64,000 nt of DNA from Chondrosia reniformis (lineage: Eukaryota; Porifera; Demospongiae; Chondrillida; Chondrillidae): NCBI GenBank assembly GCA_947172415.1, contig OX359191.1:9126996-9190995 (forward strand), in the 5' to 3' direction. Positions 1 through 11,690 of this stretch are shown here, piece by piece. Below the pieces are notes generated by a model. That model saw only the letters and a program-made list of their open reading frames with translations. It did no database searches and was not told the DNA's origin. Within the stretch, counting starts at the first letter, position 1. Each line of letters begins with the position of its first letter. Both the position numbers and the translations under genes were made by a program.

Positions 1-137
1 TCAAACTGTACGCATGAATATCGTTATTGTACTGTTGTGGGTCAAAGTTTTCTGTTACACCCCGGGGGCGGGGGCTTGCTTAACTTTTTGTTAATAGTCT
101 TTTGATAGAACTTATTTGGAAAGTGACCCAGAAAAAG
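1..137 (+). promoter_or_regulatory. Upstream/5' UTR region of the CCDC50-like gene
   Basis: This stretch precedes the first start codon. It contains a short G/C-rich box near 60-76, which stands out in otherwise AT-rich DNA and resembles a GC-box. No TATA box is evident near the ATG. The left edge of the window may cut the true promoter. Calling it regulatory rests on position and composition only. Confidence 0.35.
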
Positions 138-3100
138 ATGACGACAGCGAACAGTGTCTCGAAGGAAGAGCTCCCCCAAAAGGGATCAGGTAAGCTAAGC
201 TAAGCGACTTGTTCAGGTCGGGAGGACCTGGTGTCCTTTCCTACTCCACCGGACGCCACTATCAGATCGAAGTAAACAATGTAAGATAATAATATTGACG
301 TGATCGACGCCTTAATCCTTGCAGAGAGCATAGAGAGATACTTTGCGGTAGAAAGCGTAGCCGATTAAACCCCACGCGTCTATAATCGGGAGGCTATCAT
401 AGTGATTAAGTGTGTAACCCAAGTATCCTATTAAAATACCACTATGTAGTTACCGCTTCATGTATGAGTCGTGTGTGGCTATGTCTACCAATCAAGTGTG
501 ACCGGGTCAGACATTCTGGCTAAGCGTGCGATAGGTACAAATATAGTGAACTTCCTTCGTCTTCAAGACTTTGTCTTAGAATGTACATTATCAACTCTGG
601 AGTATGGCTTCAGTCGGTTAATGACGCCGCGCCTGCCCCAACGCCTCTTTGTGTTACTAAATACGTACGAGTTGTATTTTCTTTATTGCTTGTTTAAAAT
701 TTGATCATTTCTTCACTTTCAATATAATATACGTATAGTTTTCTCTCTCTTCTCTGACTCTACATAATGAAAGAGGAGGGGCAGCCTACAGGGGAGGGGC
801 AGCCCACAGGGGAGGGGGCAGCCCACAGGGGAGGGGCAGCCTACAGGAGAGGGGCAGCCCACAGGGGAGGGGCAGCCTACAGGGGAGGGGCAGCCTACAG
901 GGGAGGGGCAGTCCACAGGGGAGGGGGCAGCCTACAGGGGAGGGGCAGCCTACAGGGGAGGGGCAACCTACAGGGGAGGGGCAGCCTACAGGGGAGGGGC
1001 AGCCTACAGGAGAGGGGGCAGACCTTTGTGCACATTGTGCATACACAACTAATTAAAGATCAAAGGGGAAATGTAGACAACCTGCAATGCAAATAAACTT
1101 CACTTGGTTGAACCATTGGTTGATTCATGTTGTATACCATCATAGTTAGATGTTTGTTATAAATCTACGTAGGGGCTTTCATTGAAATTGTTTAGTTTCA
1201 AATTCATTGTAGCAGAGATAGTTGAATGCATTCTGCTTGTGTATTATTAGGCATTCAACAGACAGATCCTTCTCCTGTTGTGCCATATTTAACCCTCACA
1301 TTCTGATCTAACCTTTCAGTCATAAAGAATTTCAAGGTCTTAGAGGACAATGCCTTTGCTCAGAAGTTACAAGAGGAGGAATGTGGGTTGACCTCTGTGC
1401 TTTAGAACACTTGTCTGAAGTCTTGAGAGAATGTTGTTTGTGTATGTATCTAGTTGAGCAGTATTACAATGGCAATGTGCTAACCAGAAGAACTGCACAG
1501 CAGGACTTCCAGCTAGCTCAAAAGTTAGCCAAAAAACTGCAAGGACAAGAGAATCAAGCATATCATGAGTTGAAAGAGAGGTGAATTTTTCTGTGAAAAT
1601 CCACCAACCCACCCATTCATCCATCCACTCACCTCCACCCACTCACCCACTCACCTCCACCCACTCGCCCACTCACCCATCCATCCATAAACTCACTCAC
1701 TGTTATTTGGTGATAGAGAGAGAGAAGACTCGGAGTTGGCAACTGAGCTGAACTCGGCAGAGTTAGCTGAAAAGGAGCGCATGAGAGAGAACATGAGAAA
1801 ACTGGCCGTGAGTTATTTCAATTATCCTGTCAAACCTTTGATTTATTCAATACCGATGCCCCTTGTGCACTCTAGTTGGAGGATGAGAGGTCTGCAACAG
1901 CCTGTCAAGATGAGGTGAGCTGTCAGACTAGACCTTTGTTCAAACGCCTCATTATCAATCATATTTCTTTAGGAGATTGCGTGGAAGTTGCAAGAGAAAT
2001 ATGATGAGAAATTGGCAAAGCAGAGACAACAGAAGGAGGTCATTGAAAAGAGAGATGCAGAAATAGGTAAACCTCAGTAAATCTGAATCATAAATTAATG
2101 AGTCATCTGTAATCTGTCTCATGTTACACAAATGTCCAAGATAACAATCCTTTGTACTTTCAGTGCTGTATTCATCCTCATGTAGCACGAATGGCATCAG
2201 TTGAAGAAGAACAAGAAATTCTTCGTATGCAAGAAGAGAAGAAGAGACAGGATCAGTTGTCTCTACAGGCCATCAATCGCCTGAAAGCTTTGGAAGACGA
2301 GAAGCATAAGAAGCAGGAGTTATTGTCCATGCAAGAAGCCAAAAGATTGATGCAGTTGGAAGAACAGAAGAAAGTAAAGAAATCCCAACAGGAAACTCTG
2401 TCTCTGGAAGAAGCTCGGAGATTGCAGGAAGCAGAAATGCAAAGAAAGGCACAGAAGAGGAGGGAAGAAGAGCTCTCTTTGAAGGAAATTCAGAGAATGA
2501 AACAATCCACCAACATACCCAACGAGCCTCCACCATCTTATGAACAAGTAGCCAAAGATCAGGTGACCACTTGATCATGTAATAAATGTAGCACGGTATA
2601 ATAAGATGCAGCTGTTGTCGCTCATTGGTAATATATACATCAGCTATTATATACCCCTAGTTCTTCAATGATGGATACATGTGGCTTGAGTAAAGTGAAG
2701 CTATTGCTGTGCTGCATGTAGGTTATTGCTAAGAGAATGCAAAGAGTTGAAATTGATGAATACAAGAAGGAAAAAGTACAGGGTACAAAAGGAACTGCAG
2801 CCCAGCTAGCTCCAGAGAAGGTATATATACTGTTCTGGGTACCACATCTGATATTAAGTACTTGAATGATCTGTTTTCCTATTCTGACTAGGCCCAGTTG
2901 CTTCAAGGTCAAACTGAATCTCAAATATATCGCAGTGGCCCACCTCCCAATCACCAAAAGAATGCAACACAGTCCCTTCCCTCAGGGGGTGTGTCCAAAA
3001 ATGATAATGGAAATGTATTCTCATCCTTCCCTGCGGCCCAATCTGAAGGAAGACCACAAACAGTCCCTTCTTCTCAACAAGGATGGGTAAGGAGACGGAC

Positions 3101-3286
3101 CCTAGCATGTAGCAACTAAAGTTGTATATTCCTAAGCAGCTGTCTGTATCAGTGTATCCATCTTTCTGGAAGGAGAGAGTGTCACTTTTTCTTTTTTGGT
3201 GTTGCTAGGTAACATTTGATGAGGACTCATCTGCCAGTCCCATCCCTTGGTACAAGAAAGGAGATAAGAAACAAAAGAAGAAATAA
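138..3286 (+). CDS. CCDC50: CCDC50-like coiled-coil protein (Ymer family), about 404 aa
   Basis: Ten exons splice in frame: 138-189, 1320-1382, 1454-1580, 1717-1807, 1876-1914, 1973-2066, 2186-2562, 2722-2820, 2892-3086 and 3209-3286. The N-terminus carries FKVLEDNAFAQKLQEEE, which parallels the conserved CCDC50 N-terminal segment (VLEDHTLAHSLQEQE), followed by repeated helical LAQKLAKKLQ and IAWKLQEKYDEK motifs. The central exon (2186-2562) is a long charged coiled coil rich in E, K, Q and R, ending in a PPPSYEQ (PPxY-type) motif that could bind a WW domain. The C-terminus is basic. In vertebrates CCDC50 is a cytoplasmic ubiquitin-binding, phosphorylated adaptor in EGFR and NF-kB signalling; whether that role holds here is inference. 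The start has a clean frame and donor. The C-terminal half is not conserved enough to align by eye, so similarity rests mainly on the N-terminal third. Confidence 0.7.
773..1018. repeat. G-rich minisatellite in intron 1 of the CCDC50-like gene
   Basis: About 12 units of 19-21 bp based on ggggaggggcagcctacag. The array reads as an open frame on both strands (Gly/Pro-rich low-complexity peptides), but it lies between confident exons and is not coding. The runs of three to five G could form G-quadruplex structures in the nascent transcript. Confidence 0.9.
1598..1692. repeat. C/A-rich simple repeat (ccactcac and ccatccat motifs) in intron 3 of the CCDC50-like gene
   Basis: Degenerate tandem ccacccactcac and catccatc motifs just downstream of the exon 3 donor at 1580/1581. 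A very similar motif mix forms the intron array of DCAF17 at 54.0-54.4 kb. Confidence 0.8.
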
Positions 3287-5052
3287 CTTTTTGTTAAAAT
3301 TTAATTTCTAAATTTGACATTTTTATGTCTGTGGGAAATACCAGTATATGTACAATATGACACTTTATAGGACAGGATCATATATGCTGTGCATATTGAA
3401 AATGCAAACATCATAAATATTACATTAATTATAGGAAAAGATTTGAAAAAGCAACATGTGTTATATGTAAAGTATTATATCGCAAATACATACGTACATC
3501 AAACAGCAAGTTAACATAGTAGAAATCGTCAGAAAACTCAAGTTTACCACTGTGCTATAAGGCCTTTTCGGAGAATACCACTCCTCATCAGTAGCACTGG
3601 GTAGCAATTCTTTAGAGTAACCAAGCTACTAATTCTTAATCTCTCGTGTAGCTCATGTACTAATTAGCATCATTTCAAAATATAATGGTAAGTATAACGA
3701 AAAGTGAAAATTCAAACTGAAAGTTTATGCAAATAGTAGGCTTTTATATAGTAAATGGGACCGAATCATATATTATGGCATATCAACTATATTTTCACAC
3801 ATAGTATATAGCTTCTATAGAGCACATATAAGAGTAAGATTAAGTCCAAAAGAGGCCGTCTTTTTTCAATTATTTTTTCAATTTCAGTTTTCAGTTAAAG
3901 GTACATAACTATATGAATAACAAATGTTGTTTTAACTATATATTTTATCAAACAAGTTTCAATTCATTTCAGAATCGAAATTGTTGCATCTGTATATAAA
4001 GAGAACATTATTTTCCAATTAATGTTAAAATTAATAATATAAATCGTCTTGTGGGTGTTTGAAGTAGTGACAAATTTCTGACTTCACTATACTGTCTGAT
4101 AGTTAAGTTCTCTTCATTACAACCATACAGATGCATGTCTGGTCTGAAAGGTGTTAGTGAATATGGGGAGGAAGCTACTAAATAGAAAATATATATACTC
4201 ATATTTTATCCCAAAACAATTTCAATTTTCTATTGGTCTGGACTAAATGTTGATTGATATATTGGTTGGTTAAATGAAATTTTAGACAGTGAGATATGTG
4301 CAGAAATGATGTAACTATAGATATATCTTTTCACTCTTGGATGAAGTAACCTTCCTATTATAATTAGCTTGCTAATTTGTCTTTTAATATCCATTTTGTC
4401 CCCTGCAGCTGGTATCACACACAATTAACTCTAACACACATACACATATATATTTATACGTACCTTACATATATTGTGTATTATATTGTATACTGCTTTA
4501 CATGGAATATACTAGAATGACAATTAGAGTGCCGTTTAACTACCTTATATATCATGTATTCTCATATATATCTTCTGGTTAAGTCAATTTGTGACAGCTA
4601 ATTTAGCAATTTGCTGGGGAAACAATAAATTATAGCTATATACTATGTTTTGAAATATACCTGGAGTTTAATCATGCAAAGAGCATGTATATTATATTTT
4701 GCTCACATTGAAAGAAGAAAGCCTGATTCATTTTTATTAAGATATGGAGCAGAGAGGATGGGTGCTGATAACATAGAAGCATATAGCCCACAGTTGAGGT
4801 TACACTGGTGCAGTCATGGTAAGTAGTTGATTAGCTTGTATTTATCAATACATTATCATACGGACAAGGGACATTAGAAGTCTACGTGTCTAAAAACAAA
4901 AGCCAATGACAGACGCGCTTCCGGGCGAAGTTGTACCTATGCGCTTAGTCTTGTATTTTGGTCCCAATCTGCGGGTAGTAGGTGTGGCTAATTGACATCA
5001 TGAGTGGGTGTTCCTCTGAACAGCTATTCATCGATTCTTGCGTAATGAACTC
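3287..5052. other. Intergenic region between the CCDC50-like gene and Wnt
   Basis: About 1.8 kb of AT-rich DNA. No coding exon can be supported on either strand. A segment at about 3757-3865 resembles one at about 51425-51520 (shared tggcatatc.actacattttcacacata), so it probably holds a copy of a dispersed repeat. The last 200 bp form the upstream region of Wnt. Confidence 0.6.
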
Positions 5053-5059
5053 TATAAAA
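5053..5059 (+). promoter_or_regulatory. Candidate TATA box of the Wnt gene
   Basis: A TATAAAA heptamer lies 85 bp upstream of the Wnt start codon. That would place transcription start near 5080-5090 and give a short 5' UTR of about 55-60 bp. Called on motif and position only. Confidence 0.45.
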
Positions 5060-5143
5060 CCTAGGCTGACCACAAGAACTGGCTAGCTGCTCTATTAGAC
5101 TGTTACCTGGAGCACAGAGTTGTTGGTTCTTTAGCGGTATAAG

Positions 5144-8047
5144 ATGGCTAGTTTGCGAGTAGTGACTATACTGGTTGGGCTAGTATCGCTCTTACCCTCT
5201 AGTTTAGGGCAGGAGCAATGCCGTGATAGCTCTACCAACGTCCCTCGCCATTTTGACATGCAATGTCTGTAAGTAAAGCGCTTCGCAAATACTGTGAATG
5301 CTATTGGTATATTCAGCACTTTCGCTTATAGATAGATAGATAGATAAATAGATACAGGGGGCAGGGAGGACTTAGACCAGGCTCCCACTAATGAGACTAG
5401 TGTAGTGATGGGCTGCCTGCGAAATGACTGACTGAAAGATATATCTGTAAGGAATGTCGTTATGACCTTTTTCTTTCCAATTGCAGGCCTCTAAGCAAGA
5501 ATCGTGATTTACTTACACCAGATGATGAACCGACCGACGGGGTTGACTGTTCTACGTTGTCCCTTCCAAGTGGACTGCGAGACCTCTGTCGTAGAGATAG
5601 AAGTTACGTGTCGTGTGTTGCACTGGGAATGAAGCGAGCTTTGAGGTGGTGTGAGGAGTTAATGAAGGATAATCACTGGAACTGTACAGAAGTTGCCGGC
5701 GAATTCATGTTGGGACGACATGTGCACAAGCAATGTAAGTTGCGCATTGCAAAAGGACTCAAAGAAACTTATGATCATCGATTCGTGCGCAATACTTTAT
5801 CGCACGTAACAACTCAGGACAAACATATAACGCGTTAGGGACATTACATACAAGCGTTCAAGCGCCTAGCGTAGGCATAGCAGCTGAGCCTGCTTCTGCG
5901 TGTGACATTCAAGTTTGATTAGTAGCTCTCTATGAATATAGTTAGTTGTACAGTGTAATGAATATCCTTGAGCTGCTGTATTCTCAGCCTCATTAGATGG
6001 GTGTCCTTATACCTGAAGTGCCTGTGAACTTTGTAATAGCCCCTGTATCTGTAATCAATTTGTAACAGTAGTCATTAGTGCTACTTGAGATAATGTCAGT
6101 GTAGAACCAAAGCAAGTAGCACACATATATATGGGCTGCGGAAATTGACTTAGTACCTTTTCCACAGTATGCAACTGATCCTGTATGAGTAATCAAAAAC
6201 AAAGTAAACACTATAAATTTGTCAAAGACCTCCAGGGGTCAGATGGTAAATGTAAACTATATTGCTGGTTCAATTAAGGGTCAGACTCCACAAGTCTGTA
6301 TTTTTGGAAACAATGAGTGTAAAGAGGAACAATCAAAATGCCTGACCTCCAATTAACTACAGCTATTCACCAGCAGCTGTTACCTGACATGATATGTGGT
6401 AGACATGTGGTTTCCCGTCACAGTCACAGTGCAGTGGACCTATTAAGATTTCTACATACATATATTTCCCATCTCTGTAATAGTGACATGTATATAGCCT
6501 GTCAATGTTGCTAAGTGTTGCCATGTGTCCTTTCCCTGATTACAGGCACCAGAGAGAGGTCCATGGTAATGGCTCTTCTTGGAGCCACACTTATGCATGA
6601 TCTCGCCACCTGTGGAAGGAACCAGAAGCTGCAAGATGTTCCCTGCGACTATCCCCTGCAGAGGCAGCTAAAGGAAGTAAAACCTGATGGATCGAGCGTT
6701 CTGAAGTTAGGAGTGTGCTCTGATCATGTTGAAGTTGTTAAGCCAAAAGTGAAGAAGGTTCTTCAACTTTTCAACCAAGAAAATGAAGAGGATTTGAGTT
6801 ACAAAGTTGATGTCCACAATACTATGGTTGGAGCCAATGTACGTCGATATACAGAACTGCATGTATATTCTAGTCCAAATATAAATGTATTTCAATTTCT
6901 AATCACCTAATGGAATGACAATCTGGTTAATGTATCCAATTGTTTACAACTTTTAGTTACCAGAAGCATATTTACTGACTTTGTCAGCTAATTAAAACTT
7001 TAAGAAGTTTAACCACCACAAATACTATTTCTGGAAGTGTAGCATTATTAAGTCATCTAAACCGACCTTATAAGTGTAAAGAAATAGTCTTTATGGTGTT
7101 TATATCTTTGAAGATGCAGCTCTCATTAATGAAGTCAAATGTTCATACATAGAACTATACTACACTAGTTATGCTACACTTGTATCACACCCTGATCTCC
7201 ATCACACCCTGATCTCCATCACGCTCTGATCTCCATCACACTCTGATCTCCATCGCACTCTGATCTCCATCGCACTCTGATCTCAATCGCACTCTGATCT
7301 CCATCACACTCTGATCCCCATCGCACTCTGATCTCCATCACACCCTGATCTCCATCACACTCTGATCTCCATCGCACTCTGATCGCCATCACACTCTGAT
7401 CTCCATCGCACTCTGATCTCCATCACACCCTGATCTCCATCACACCCTGATCTCCATCACACTCTGATCTCCATCACACTCTGATCTCCATCGCACTCTG
7501 ATCGCCATCACACTCTGATCTCCATCACACTCTGATCTCCATCACACCCTGATCTCCATCACACTCTGATCTCCATCACACTCTGATCTCAATCACACTT
7601 TAGGCTGCAGGAAAAACTGTCAAGCACTGCCGATGTCATGGCCTATCAGGCTCCTGCAATCTTCAGTCGTGTCGTATGCAAGTGGTGTCCGTCAATTCTG
7701 TGATGATGCAACTAAAGGGGAAGTACCATGGTTCTGTACAGGTGACAGAGAGCATGAACAATACAGATTCAAGAGCAGATCCTCCAAAGTCCAATGATCT
7801 AGTACACTGCTGTGATTCTTTATCACTTTGTGAGCCCTCAGAGGAGTGGGGGGTTTTGGGAACACAGGGACGAGAATGTGATGCTGATCTGAATTCACCT
7901 CGATCATGTAGTTTTCTTTGCTGTAATAAAGGGTATTATTCTGTAACTGAACAACGAGCAGTGAAAGACTGTAAATTTGTTTATTGTTGTCGTGTAGAGT
8001 GTACAGTCGTTCGTCACGAACCTGTAACACGTTATTTCTGCCGCTAA
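5144..8047 (+). CDS. Secreted Wnt ligand, about 369 aa
   Basis: Four exons: 5144-5268, 5487-5734, 6546-6838 and 7604-8047. The protein opens with a signal peptide (MASLRVVTILVGLVSLL) and continues with the Wnt core: the CRRDRSYVSCVALGMKRAL region, WNCTE, CTRERSMVMALLGATLMHDL, and the signature CRCHGLSGSC in exon 4, whose central serine is the residue lipidated by Porcupine in known Wnts. The cysteine-rich C-terminus includes LVHCCDSLSLCEPSEEWGVL, ECDADLNSPRSCSFLCCNKG and a final VTRYFCR, as expected of the linker and C-terminal cysteine domain. The length matches the family. It would be secreted and act through Frizzled/LRP6 in patterning. Divergence is high, typical of early-branching animals, so no vertebrate subfamily is assigned. 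Intron 3 holds a 17-bp minisatellite running up to the last acceptor. Confidence 0.95.
5329..5355. repeat. gata microsatellite in Wnt intron 1
   Basis: A short tandem run of gata with one gataa variant, within intron 1 of the Wnt gene. Confidence 0.85.
7184..7600. repeat. 17-bp minisatellite ending at the Wnt exon 4 acceptor
   Basis: About 25 units of cactctgatctccatca with c/t, a/g variants. The array ends directly in the ttag acceptor (exon starts at 7604), so the last units supply the pyrimidine tract of the 3' splice site. Confidence 0.92.
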
Positions 8048-8212
8048 ATAACTTCTGAACATACTCCTATTTTCCATCCACTTATTCCTGTTTATCCATT
8101 CTCATCCATATTGTAGTTTAATGTCTTTTACATTTGAAACATTTTTCTGTTTTTGTGTCTCTTATACGTAATATACTAATAACAGATGCATTCATTGAAG
8201 TTTGTACATGTG

Positions 8213-8218
8213 ATTAAA
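8213..8218 (+). terminator. Candidate polyadenylation signal of Wnt (attaaa)
   Basis: An ATTAAA hexamer 165 bp after the Wnt stop codon, followed by T-rich sequence. Plausible but unproven; other AT-rich hexamers are nearby. Confidence 0.3.
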
Positions 8219-11200
8219 TATTTTATACCTTTATTCATTGTTTTGACTGGTATGCAACTTTCGCTACCCATTGCCCAGCTAAATCACATTTCAAATGAAG
8301 CGGCAATATAGCCATTATGTATGGTAAAGAGTCTATATATAATCATACATCAATTTGCTATCAGCATTATTACATTGTTAATCTTGTAGTAATGTACGTA
8401 TGTAGGATAATGCACTGCAGTTGAAGATCTGTCGAAGCTGATACGATTTGGCTTAGGAGCACTTGTTGACATGAATTCAGAGGAAGGAAGAGAGGGCGAG
8501 AGCTTGAATTCAGTATTCGAATAGAGTAACAGGCAGCATTAGTGTGAAGTGTGTGAATGATCAAGCTTCAACAAAATACCCAATTCGCAACCTATACTTC
8601 TTTGGTGGTTCTTGAGCACATACATAAATGGGTCTTTAGGATTTTTATACAGCTATACTACGTAACATGTGATTTCCTCATGACCAGTGAGATCCATCCC
8701 ATTGTCTTTGTCTTATGTTGACGAAGACATATAAGGGTGGGAGAGTCCTTTAGCTCACATATAGTAACCTTACAGAATATTCACATCTCTTTTATTTATT
8801 TGTGACTGACCTTTGGCACTATAAAACTTAGGTAGCATTGTAATTTGACTTGTTTACATCATATCAACTATGTTAGCACTTCACTGGAACTGCTTAACCT
8901 CACAAATCAAAGTTTGAGGTCATCTCACCATCTTTAGACAGTTTGACTCATTGAAGCTTGCAATAGTTGCAATAATACTATATATAGACACAGACCACCT
9001 TAATAAACACATCATTATTATATATACTGTGTAATATCCATCTCACCCAAAGCTAAAATATATATATAGTCACCATACTTCTTTATCTTAAACATACTGA
9101 TCTACATTAACACACCACATTCACATCTCTTAATTGCACCCCATTAATACCCATCTTGTCAGCTATGAGAAACACAAATCTCTGTAATCCGTTTTCTTTT
9201 TAGCTTTACCAATAAAATGTTTTTAATTGATATCTACACCTTCTATATATTAGGCATATGCATAAATATAATACATTTGTGTATACCGCATTATGCAACA
9301 CTCAAGGATATGTATTTTGCTCAAATGTGACACTTGCTATAGTCAAAAGACTTCTGAAATTCTTTCCAAATTTAAAAATTGGAACCAGTTGGAATGCGTC
9401 TATTTTAAGTTTGTTCAACCGCATGATGCAATCACATCGCTGCATGTGATTCACCATACTTCACTGCCTTACTATCATGCACTCCAAATGCACCTTCCTT
9501 ATAAAGCTTATGAAATGTGTAGTCCAGCTGTGCCATTAAACACAGTGATACAAAGGTAACCTGTAACCATGGATATACCAGGTGTGGGGCCAGCTGGCAG
9601 GAAACCTAAAATGGGTGCATAACACTACAGTATATATGTACAGTATATTATATACTATACTATGCATATTACTAATATACATATGCTATACTATACCTGT
9701 ACATACTGTATATATATTTCCATATAATTTGTAAAAACAGTTACTTTCCTAACTTCCTAACTGGCAGTTGAGTTATCACGGATTGGTAAACCCAAGATGA
9801 GGTGAAGCAGACAAATAACCTAGCTCACATTACTCCTGATTATCTTTTTGATTATTACATTCCACTAATATATTTACTAATTTCTAGAGCTAAGTACGTA
9901 GTTTTATTATTATTCCTCAGGTCTCATTAGATATAGGCAAATAGCAATCTTTATAGGACAAAATAAATCTAACAATGTACAGATATTACATTTAATCACA
10001 CAGAATAGTCCATCTAGTATAACAGCAAAACCTGCCTATATTACATATCTATCCATCTACGTATATCCTGCAGGCTTATGCTTTGCCTTCTGTTGTGTCC
10101 AGTATATAATACTATGGTTTTGACACAGCTGTTGACTTGACATAGTATATGTGATATATACTATTCACATGCAATCCTGTTAGAGTAGTAACATATACCA
10201 TTGGTCTAGTTAGCAGCACAAAGCAACCACATCAAGTCAATCCCACACATTCCAGCACACTCTTAGAAGCAGGGAATATCATTTGATAGGATCCTATTTG
10301 TACAATTATCAATCACATTCTGATGTCAGTTGTTGTAATGACATGTGAACTACACCAGCTACACTATTAGACAAAGCATTCTCCGTCTGTATCAATTTAC
10401 CTTCTAATACTCCAGTACACAGCAGCTGCAGTGTCCTCTACTAGCTACGCCTCCATAGAGTCACATTGGAATTTTATTCTGTGAGCCATGTGCAGCAGGT
10501 CCAGTGGCCAGGTCTATAAACAATCTAGAACACGACTTATATGGATATCGTACATGCCTATGAAGCTAAGGAAGCATAAAGAGGGAATACTCTTAATTTT
10601 TAGACTCGTTGGCATATATCATAATTAAATATATATATATACCTTGACTTCTATATTGCATTACCAGTTGAAGCATAATGATATTCACAATTTCCAATAC
10701 AAAGATAGATACAATAGTGCAATTGTTTTGACTATGAAGATTGAGTATAGTAGATCAATTTACATTCCATTTAATTTGGACAGCACACTTTGAGGTTGCT
10801 AAATAGACTGATAAAAGTCTGTTCTTGTATAAATAGAGTGCAAGTGTTGTCTGGTAGGTAAATTCTGTCACTGGCTGGGTACAGATTACTGGTGACCACA
10901 CCTCCCCTCTTGGTCTAATAAATTGGAATTCTACAGCATATTCATAGTTGAGTTAAAAATGTACATTTAAATCTAAAAAACTAAATACAGAGATTGCATT
11001 GAAAATAGTGCCTATTTTGATATAGTCACTGTATGGAAGTATCTCTGAGGTTTACTCTAACAAGGATTCCTGTATAGAATGTACGTATTCAGGTAACTGA
11101 ATTTCTTGGAATGAGGTGCTGCTATACCAAATGAAATGACCTTGACCTGTGCCCTTAACACTTTTAGGCATTGTAATGTAATTAGGAGAAATGAAACCTT

Positions 11201-11251
11201 GGTTAAGTATGTCAGTTTATGTACACACAGTGTATACAGTATATTGAGCAG

Positions 11252-11345
11252 AAGGAGAAAGAATACAAAAGAAGAAAGAGAAGAAAAGACTCCAGGACCT
11301 GTATCTTCATCCAAAGCTCTCTCCAGGTTTAGTTCCCTATAGGCT
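11252..11345. repeat. Dispersed repeat, copy 1
   Basis: Shares a segment of about 70 bp (core ctctccaggtttagttccc preceded by aagactccaggacctgtat) with 15675-15745, and more weakly with 11545-11640 and 14812-14850. Family unknown; no terminal repeats or coding capacity seen. Confidence 0.75.
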
Positions 11346-11477
11346 TTTTTACAGAGTAGGTATATAGAGAGAATTGGTGTAGTAGGTTTTTCATGCTTTA
11401 TACTTCTTATATTTTATCAACACTTGTGAATGTGTTAGGTATTATGATAATTTGATTGATGTTTGATGTGCATGACA

Positions 11478-11690
11478 TGACAGGGTCGCTGATGAAGGGT
11501 GGAATTCCCTCTCTGGCCCAGTGGAAAAAAGAAGAGTAAAAGGATGGCCTCAATAGAGAAGAAGAAAAGTAAAAGGAGACACTCTTGTATCCTCACCCAA
11601 AACTCTCTCTCCAGGTTTAGTTCCCTATAGACCTTTGTATAGCACATAAAAATGGTTTATTGATTATTATTAGCAAAAGACAATTTTACC
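11478..11690. repeat. Dispersed repeat, copy 2 (longest)
   Basis: Contains two modules in order: a gaagggtggaattccctctc ... ggcccagtggaaaaaagaag module, then the ctctccaggtttagttccc module. The first module recurs near 15003-15055. This copy suggests the family is at least 200 bp long. Confidence 0.7.

Noticed and set aside
9258-9559. Two overlapping plus-strand open frames in the gene desert
   Set aside because: No domain, codon pattern or splice partner is recognisable; about the length expected by chance among many frames.
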